42,917 nt of DNA, taken from positions 171,804-214,720 of the forward strand of contig PLNR01000011.1 in assembly GCA_003141835.1 (NCBI GenBank). Reading direction: 5' to 3'. The notes beneath the pieces are model-generated. The model made no database searches, was not told the DNA's origin, and saw only the letters and a list, made by a program, of their open reading frames with translations. Each line of letters opens with the position of its first letter. The first letter of the stretch is position 1. Made by a program: the position numbers and the translations under genes. The DNA is from Candidatus Omnitrophota bacterium (GTDB taxonomy: Bacteria; Omnitrophota; Gorgyraeia; Pluralincolimonadales; Pluralincolimonadaceae). This document shows, one piece after another, positions 37,839-42,917 of this stretch.

Positions 37839-39575
37839 TTATTGAAGGTCAGGGACGAGTTCCCTGAGTTTCCTGGCCGCGAACTCCTCTATTTCGGTGC
37901 CGGTCGAGAGGGTAAGGGCCTCATTCGCTATCTGTTGGGCGGTCTTATAGTCGACCGACCTGATTATCTGTTTTATCACCGGGATATTGACCGGGCTGGT
38001 CGAGAACTCATCGAGTCCGAAACCGAGCAGGAGCAGCGTGAAAACCGGGTCACCGGCCATCTCGCCGCACATCCCGACCCAGATATTCGTCTTGTGGCCG
38101 ATATCTATTACGCTCTTTATCAACCGTAGTACGGCCGGATGCGCCGGCTCGTAAAGATACGCGATCTTTTCGTTGACCCTGTCGACGGCCAGTGAATACT
38201 GTATAAGGTCATTCGTACCGATCGAGAAGAAATCCACTTCCCTGGCGAGGATGTCCGCGGTCATCGCCGCCGAAGGCACCTCTATCATCGCGCCGGTCTC
38301 GACGTTCTGGTCGAACGGGACATTTTCCCTCCTGAGCTCGTCTTTCATCTCACCCAGCAGTTTGTTCGCTTCGCGGAGCTCTTCCACCCCTGAGATCATC
38401 GGATACATTATCTTGAGCTTGCCGTGCGCCGAGGCCCTGAGTATCGCCCTCAGTTGCACTTTAAAAATATCCGGGCGAGCCAGGCAAAACCTTATCGCCC
38501 GCCATCCCATGAACGGGTTCATCTCTTTAGGTATCTTCAACTGGGACATGAACTTGTCGCCGCCGAGGTCAAACGTCCTTATTACGACGTAATCCGGCGC
38601 CGTCTTTTCCGCGACATTCTTATAGGCCTCGTATTGCTCCTCTTCGGTGGGAAAGTCAACGCGGTCAAGGTAAAAAAATTCGGTCCGGTAAAGCCCGATG
38701 CCGTTCGCGCCGTGCGATTTTACCGACGGCATCTCATCGGGTATTTCGATATTTGCCGAAAGGTGCACCTGGTGCCCGTCGCGCGTCACGCAGGGAAGGT
38801 CGCGCAGGTGGGTCAGTGACGCGTCGAATTCGGCGATCTTGGTCTTCGCCTGCTCGTATTTCGCGAGCGTCTCCTGGTCCGGATCGGTGATCACCAGCCC
38901 GTTTGAACCGTCGACGATAATAGTAGCGCCGCTCTTGACGCTTTTGGTCACGGACTTCAGGCCGACGACCGCCGGTATCTCGAGCGCTTTCGCCATGATG
39001 GCGGTATGCGATGTCTTGCCGCCTATATCCGTAGCAAAAGCTATGACATTCTTCTTATGCAGGGAAGCCGTATCTGACGGCGAGAGGTCATAAGCTATCA
39101 CGATGACCTTCTCGCCTATATCCGCGAGCGTCTCGCGTTTTTTGCCGAGAAGGTGGAGCAGTATCCTCTTGCCGATATCGCGGATGTCCGCGACGCGCTC
39201 CCTGAGGTATTCGTCCTCAACTTTTTGGAACGCGCTCATATAATTCTTGAGCACATCGTCGAACACATACTCGACGCAGACGAGCTCTTTCTTTAACCTG
39301 GCTATGACATCCTCGATGAGCGTGCGGTCCTCGAGGACGAGGAGGTGGGCGTTGAATATCTCGGCGTGCTTTATGCCCAGCTGTTCGGAGATGCGCTCCT
39401 GGATGCCCAGTATCTCCTGTCTAGTCTGGATAAGGGCGTCCTCAAAGCGCGCGATCTCGCGGGGAAGGTCCCTTTCCGAGATCTCCCTCCTTATTATGGT
39501 ATAGGCCTCGCTGTCTAATATGAAGACCTTGCCTATAGCGACACCCGGCGAGGCCGGTATGCCTTTAAGCAGCAT
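37839..39575 (-). CDS. ptsI: Phosphoenolpyruvate-protein phosphotransferase (PTS enzyme I)
   Basis: 'LKGIPASPGVAIGKVF', active-site His 'DIGGKTSHTAIMAKALEIPAVVG', 'GIGLYRTEFFYLDR', 'GAMIEVPSAAMTADILAREVDFFSIGTNDLIQYSLAVDR'. Confidence 0.98.
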   Translation of the reverse strand: MLLKGIPASPGVAIGKVFILDSEAYTIIRREISERDLPREIARFEDALIQTRQEILGIQERISEQLGIKHAEIFNAHLLVLEDRTLIEDVIARLKKELVCVEYVFDDVLKNYMSAFQKVEDEYLRERVADIRDIGKRILLHLLGKKRETLADIGEKVIVIAYDLSPSDTASLHKKNVIAFATDIGGKTSHTAIMAKALEIPAVVGLKSVTKSVKSGATIIVDGSNGLVITDPDQETLAKYEQAKTKIAEFDASLTHLRDLPCVTRDGHQVHLSANIEIPDEMPSVKSHGANGIGLYRTEFFYLDRVDFPTEEEQYEAYKNVAEKTAPDYVVIRTFDLGGDKFMSQLKIPKEMNPFMGWRAIRFCLARPDIFKVQLRAILRASAHGKLKIMYPMISGVEELREANKLLGEMKDELRRENVPFDQNVETGAMIEVPSAAMTADILAREVDFFSIGTNDLIQYSLAVDRVNEKIAYLYEPAHPAVLRLIKSVIDIGHKTNIWVGMCGEMAGDPVFTLLLLGFGLDEFSTSPVNIPVIKQIIRSVDYKTAQQIANEALTLSTGTEIEEFAARKLRELVPDLQ

Positions 39576-39834
39576 CTATCTCTCCTGCTAAAACCTGTTC
39601 GAGCTCAAGCATGGCTTTTTCGGCGTCCTCCCCGTCGACCTTCAGGGTGACCTGGGCGCCTTTACCGGCCGCGAGCATGAGTATGCCCATGATGGACTTG
39701 CCGTTGACCTCGAGCTTGCCCTTTTTCACGATGACTTCCGAGTCATACTTATTGGCGATCTGCACGAAGATGGCGGCAGGCCGCGCGTGGAGCCCCGACT
39801 TGTTCTTTATGGTTATCTTCTTTTCCGTTATCAT
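39565..39834 (-). CDS. ptsH: Phosphocarrier protein HPr
   Basis: 'IKNKSGLHARPAAIFVQIANKY' (His15) and 'VNGKSIMGILMLAAGKG' (Ser46). Confidence 0.97.
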   Translation of the reverse strand: MITEKKITIKNKSGLHARPAAIFVQIANKYDSEVIVKKGKLEVNGKSIMGILMLAAGKGAQVTLKVDGEDAEKAMLELEQVLAGEIDAA

Positions 39835-39835
39835 C

Positions 39836-41836
39836 TCATTCCTCTATTTTGATATTTTTCCTGATCTTCACGCCCCATACCTCGCGCGGCGCGAGCTTGA
39901 ACTTCCAATGGAACAAAAGCGAAAGCTCCTGGTAAGTCCTTTCCAGCCCCTGATCGGAATCCGATACCGTCTCTATCGGGAAGTACCAGAGATCCGCGGC
40001 CTTTGAAAGCTCGAAATCTATTTTCACCCCGTACCACTGGTCGTTGACGTTTATGTTCGTCAGGCCGTGCGCCTCGCCCACTTTATTAAGATGCGGGTCC
40101 TTCAGCGAATAATTGAATTCCACGCCGAACCAGGGCTCAAACTCCCTCGTATCGATGTTCGTTACCTTGTATTCTATTTCCATCTCCTGGCTGTCAGGCT
40201 TGATGCTTACCGTCTTAGCCACTTTTAATTTATAGGCCTCGCCGGGCGCCACGTAATAATTGCCCTCGCGGCTGAGCTCGACCCCGATGCCCTTAGGCCT
40301 CGCCTCTTTCCTGATATCGTATTTATACTCGCCGCCCAAAAAATCCCCGGCCTCGCCGTATTTGCATGCCGCGAAATCCTTGACCGTCGTGCCTTCCTTC
40401 AAAAAATGGTCCAAAAGCGATACGCGCCTGTAAGAATCGTAGCTTAAGTCGGCGACAAGCTCGGCGTCCTTCTGCCTCGAGACGTTATGTATCGAGTCTA
40501 TCCCGTCGCCTTTCTTTCCCGTATCGCGGGCCTTCGCCTTCTCCAGCGCCTTGTCGTGGTACGGCTCCCTGCGCCTCGCCAGCGTATTCGTCATGTTCAG
40601 CGCGAGCGGCTTGAAATCCAGTTCAAAGAGCGTCCCCCCGTTCCGCGGGGAAAAATCGAGCTCCAGCTTCGAGTTCGATACCAGCACTTCATCATACGAG
40701 TCGCAATCGAGATCCGTCTCTACCGACTCGACCCAGTTCGCGTCTTTATGCGCGGCCTTATCGAGTTCTTTCTGCGCCTTTACCAGGTTCGAATAAACCG
40801 CCGAGCGCAGGTGGTTCAGGTAGAGCCCGCCGAATACCCCGTGCCAGTAGGCGCAATTGCACTGGCCTTTATATAAATATTCCAAAGCTTTCTTCGACTT
40901 CGCTTCCGCAACCAGCCCGCTGATGAACTGCATCTTCTTCTGCATGCTGTTCGCTTCGGGATATTTCACCAAAAAATTCTTGAAATAACCGCCGCTCCAC
41001 TCCATCATCTCGCGGTAACTGGCGCACGTCAGGTATATCCTGCCGGTCGGTTCGTTCTCTTTTATATATTCGGTCAGCGTCGTCGTCCTGATCCACGCCG
41101 ATTCCCTCTCGAGGGCGCCGAAGAAATTTTCGAGCCACTTCTCCTCAAAAACCCACTTGTGTGTCCCGGGCCAGACGCCGAATTTCTCGCCGTCGTCCGC
41201 GTATAAACTTGCCGGGAACCCCTTCTCCTTCTGCTGCCCCAAATAATCTATCGTCTCCTGGGGCATCCGAAACGGTATCGTATACCTTAATCTCTCGGAG
41301 CCGGGGAATATGAATAATTTCTCCCCGTCATCCTCGGTCACGTAATACCCGGAAAGGTCGTCCGGCTTCCGCCCTACATACGAAAAATGCCAGTCATCGA
41401 CTATCGCGAATTTTATGCCGGCCTTCGCCAGCGGCTTGATCAGCGTCGGCTCCCATACCCTCTCGGTCAGCCATACGCCGCTCGCCTTGTAGCCGGTGAA
41501 ACTCTTTATCTTCTCGTTCATCAGCTTTACCTGGCCGAGGATATCGCGCTCCGGTATGAGCGTCAGTATCGGCTCATAATAACCGCCGGATAGCATCTCG
41601 ACCTGCCCGCGCCCGACCATCTCTTTCAGCATCTTGATGAATTCGGGATGCTTCGCGTCTATCCAGTCGAGCAGGCAGCCCGAATAATGCAAGGCCGCCT
41701 TGAGCCGCGGATACCTGTAAAGCGATCCCAAAAAAGGCAGATACGACTTTTCGTACGACTCGGCGAACACCCACTCGAAATTACCGTCAGGCTGGTGGGA
41801 ATGTATCGCCAGCAACAGATCTATCTTCTGCGGCAT
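39836..41836 (-). CDS. GH57 family 4-alpha-glucanotransferase/amylase with DUF1925/DUF1926-like C-terminus
   Basis: 'LLLAIHSHQPDGNFEWVFAESYEKSYLPFL', 'VEMLSGGYYEPILTLIPERD', 'GVWLTERVWEPTLIKPLAKAGIKFAIVDDWHF'. Confidence 0.94.
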   Translation of the reverse strand: MPQKIDLLLAIHSHQPDGNFEWVFAESYEKSYLPFLGSLYRYPRLKAALHYSGCLLDWIDAKHPEFIKMLKEMVGRGQVEMLSGGYYEPILTLIPERDILGQVKLMNEKIKSFTGYKASGVWLTERVWEPTLIKPLAKAGIKFAIVDDWHFSYVGRKPDDLSGYYVTEDDGEKLFIFPGSERLRYTIPFRMPQETIDYLGQQKEKGFPASLYADDGEKFGVWPGTHKWVFEEKWLENFFGALERESAWIRTTTLTEYIKENEPTGRIYLTCASYREMMEWSGGYFKNFLVKYPEANSMQKKMQFISGLVAEAKSKKALEYLYKGQCNCAYWHGVFGGLYLNHLRSAVYSNLVKAQKELDKAAHKDANWVESVETDLDCDSYDEVLVSNSKLELDFSPRNGGTLFELDFKPLALNMTNTLARRREPYHDKALEKAKARDTGKKGDGIDSIHNVSRQKDAELVADLSYDSYRRVSLLDHFLKEGTTVKDFAACKYGEAGDFLGGEYKYDIRKEARPKGIGVELSREGNYYVAPGEAYKLKVAKTVSIKPDSQEMEIEYKVTNIDTREFEPWFGVEFNYSLKDPHLNKVGEAHGLTNINVNDQWYGVKIDFELSKAADLWYFPIETVSDSDQGLERTYQELSLLFHWKFKLAPREVWGVKIRKNIKIEE

Positions 41837-42915
41837 CAGAAGCTTGTCCCCTTTACTTCGTATATCAGTTCAAGTATCCTCTTGGATATCTTCTCGGCAT
41901 TGTGCCTGATATAATCGTCGACGGTTATCATGTCGCCCTCGACCACTCCCAGGCCCATCTCGCGTATATTTTTTATATCCGCCTCAACCGGGTAAGCGTC
42001 CTCGGTCTTGTATTTTTCCAAAAAGCGCTGGGGTATCTTGGAGGTATTCACAAATATGTAATCCACGAAATCGCTGCTTGTATGCTTCAAGAGCGCATGG
42101 ACATGGTCTGAGGCGGTATACCCGTCGGTCTCGCCGTGCTGGGTCATCACATTGCACAGGTAGATCTTGACGCCCCTGGACTTCAGTATCGCGTCGACCA
42201 CGCCTCCCACCAAAAGGTTGGGCAGGATGCTCGTATAAAGGCTGCCCGGGCCGATGACGATCGCGTCGGCCTCTTTTAAGGCAACAAGCGCCTCGGGCGT
42301 CGCTTTAACGGTCGCGGGATTAAGATATAACCTTTTTATCCGGCTTACGGAACCGGTAACTTTCGGGATGGTGCTTTCGCCGGATGTCTCCGTCCCATCC
42401 TCTCGTTTCGCGACCAGTGTCACCTTTTCAAGCGTGGACGGCACCACACTCCCGCGTATCGCGAGGACCTTGCTCGATTCCTTTATGGCTTTCTCGAAAT
42501 CCCCTGTGATCTTGGAAAGGGCCGTAATAAAAAGGTTGCCGAAACTGTGACCCTTCAGTCCCTCTCCCTCGGTAAAACGGTATTGGAAAAGTTCCCTCAT
42601 AAGCCCTTCGGCATCAGAGAGCGCGATCAGGCAGTTGCGTATATCGCCGGGCGGAAGGACGTCGAATTCATTCCTCAACCTCCCCGAGCTGCCGCCGTCG
42701 TCGGCCACCGTGACGATCGCCGTAATATTAGATGTGTCTTCCTTAAGGCCGTGCAAAAGGACAGCCAGGCCGGTGCCGCCTCCTATCACCACTATCTTCG
42801 GGCCCTTGGAAAGCGCCCTCTGCCTGAACATGATGTCGAGCAGGTCTTTCTCGCGGCGCGGCAAAAAGACGGTAACGAACGATTTGACCATCTTGCGCAT
42901 GCCGATTATCATCAT
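41836..42915 (-). CDS. YvcK/CofD-like gluconeogenesis factor (may extend past window edge)
   Basis: 'KIVVIGGGTGLAVLLHGLKEDTSNITAIVTVADDGGSSGRLRNEFDVLPPGDIRNCLIALS', 'VIGPGSLYTSILPNLLV', 'VMTQHGETDGYTASDHVHAL'. Confidence 0.95.
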   Translation of the reverse strand: MMIIGMRKMVKSFVTVFLPRREKDLLDIMFRQRALSKGPKIVVIGGGTGLAVLLHGLKEDTSNITAIVTVADDGGSSGRLRNEFDVLPPGDIRNCLIALSDAEGLMRELFQYRFTEGEGLKGHSFGNLFITALSKITGDFEKAIKESSKVLAIRGSVVPSTLEKVTLVAKREDGTETSGESTIPKVTGSVSRIKRLYLNPATVKATPEALVALKEADAIVIGPGSLYTSILPNLLVGGVVDAILKSRGVKIYLCNVMTQHGETDGYTASDHVHALLKHTSSDFVDYIFVNTSKIPQRFLEKYKTEDAYPVEADIKNIREMGLGVVEGDMITVDDYIRHNAEKISKRILELIYEVKGTSF

Positions 42916-42917
42916 CA

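Overview
Dense, almost entirely minus-strand bacterial chromosomal window. Gene content and split transketolase suggest a Candidatus Omnitrophota-like MAG, but that taxonomy is inference only. Core blocks: (1) dnaK (partial)-grpE-hrcA with a perfect CIRCE operator and embedded promoter, preceded by hflX-miaA-miaB; (2) an AT-rich accessory patch (about 6.8-9.05 kb) with a DUF4238-like gene and an alpha/beta-hydrolase lipoprotein, bordered by short repeats; (3) a tightly packed nine-gene cluster (9.05-16.6 kb): DegT-type aminotransferase, two SMR/EamA mini-transporters, FemAB/GNAT-like acyltransferase, soluble SAM methyltransferase, ICMT/PEMT-like membrane methyltransferase, class-III aminotransferase, MtnX/PHOSPHO1-like HAD phosphatase, alpha/beta hydrolase. 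This is the best candidate for an undescribed pathway; (4) rRNA methyltransferases, YvlD-like membrane protein, SpoIIE-type phosphatase, split transketolase, uppP; (5) an O2/ROS-defence cluster (FAD oxidoreductase, an un-tracked 52-aa rubredoxin, flavodiiron protein, rubrerythrin-like protein, FixX-like ferredoxin); (6) GH144/COG5368-like glycosidase, HAMP protein, divergent comF-lptF-lptG; (7) fba, ahcY, metK, sugar nucleotidyltransferase, PGI/PMI, ptsI-ptsH, GH57 and yvcK/cofD-like. Most striking structures: large palindromic elements inserted in frame inside two protein genes (miaB and yvlD-like), a MiaB-TPR-SPOR fusion ORF, and a small family of GGGACGTCCC-core hairpins in spacers. No rRNA, tRNA or CRISPR array was seen.
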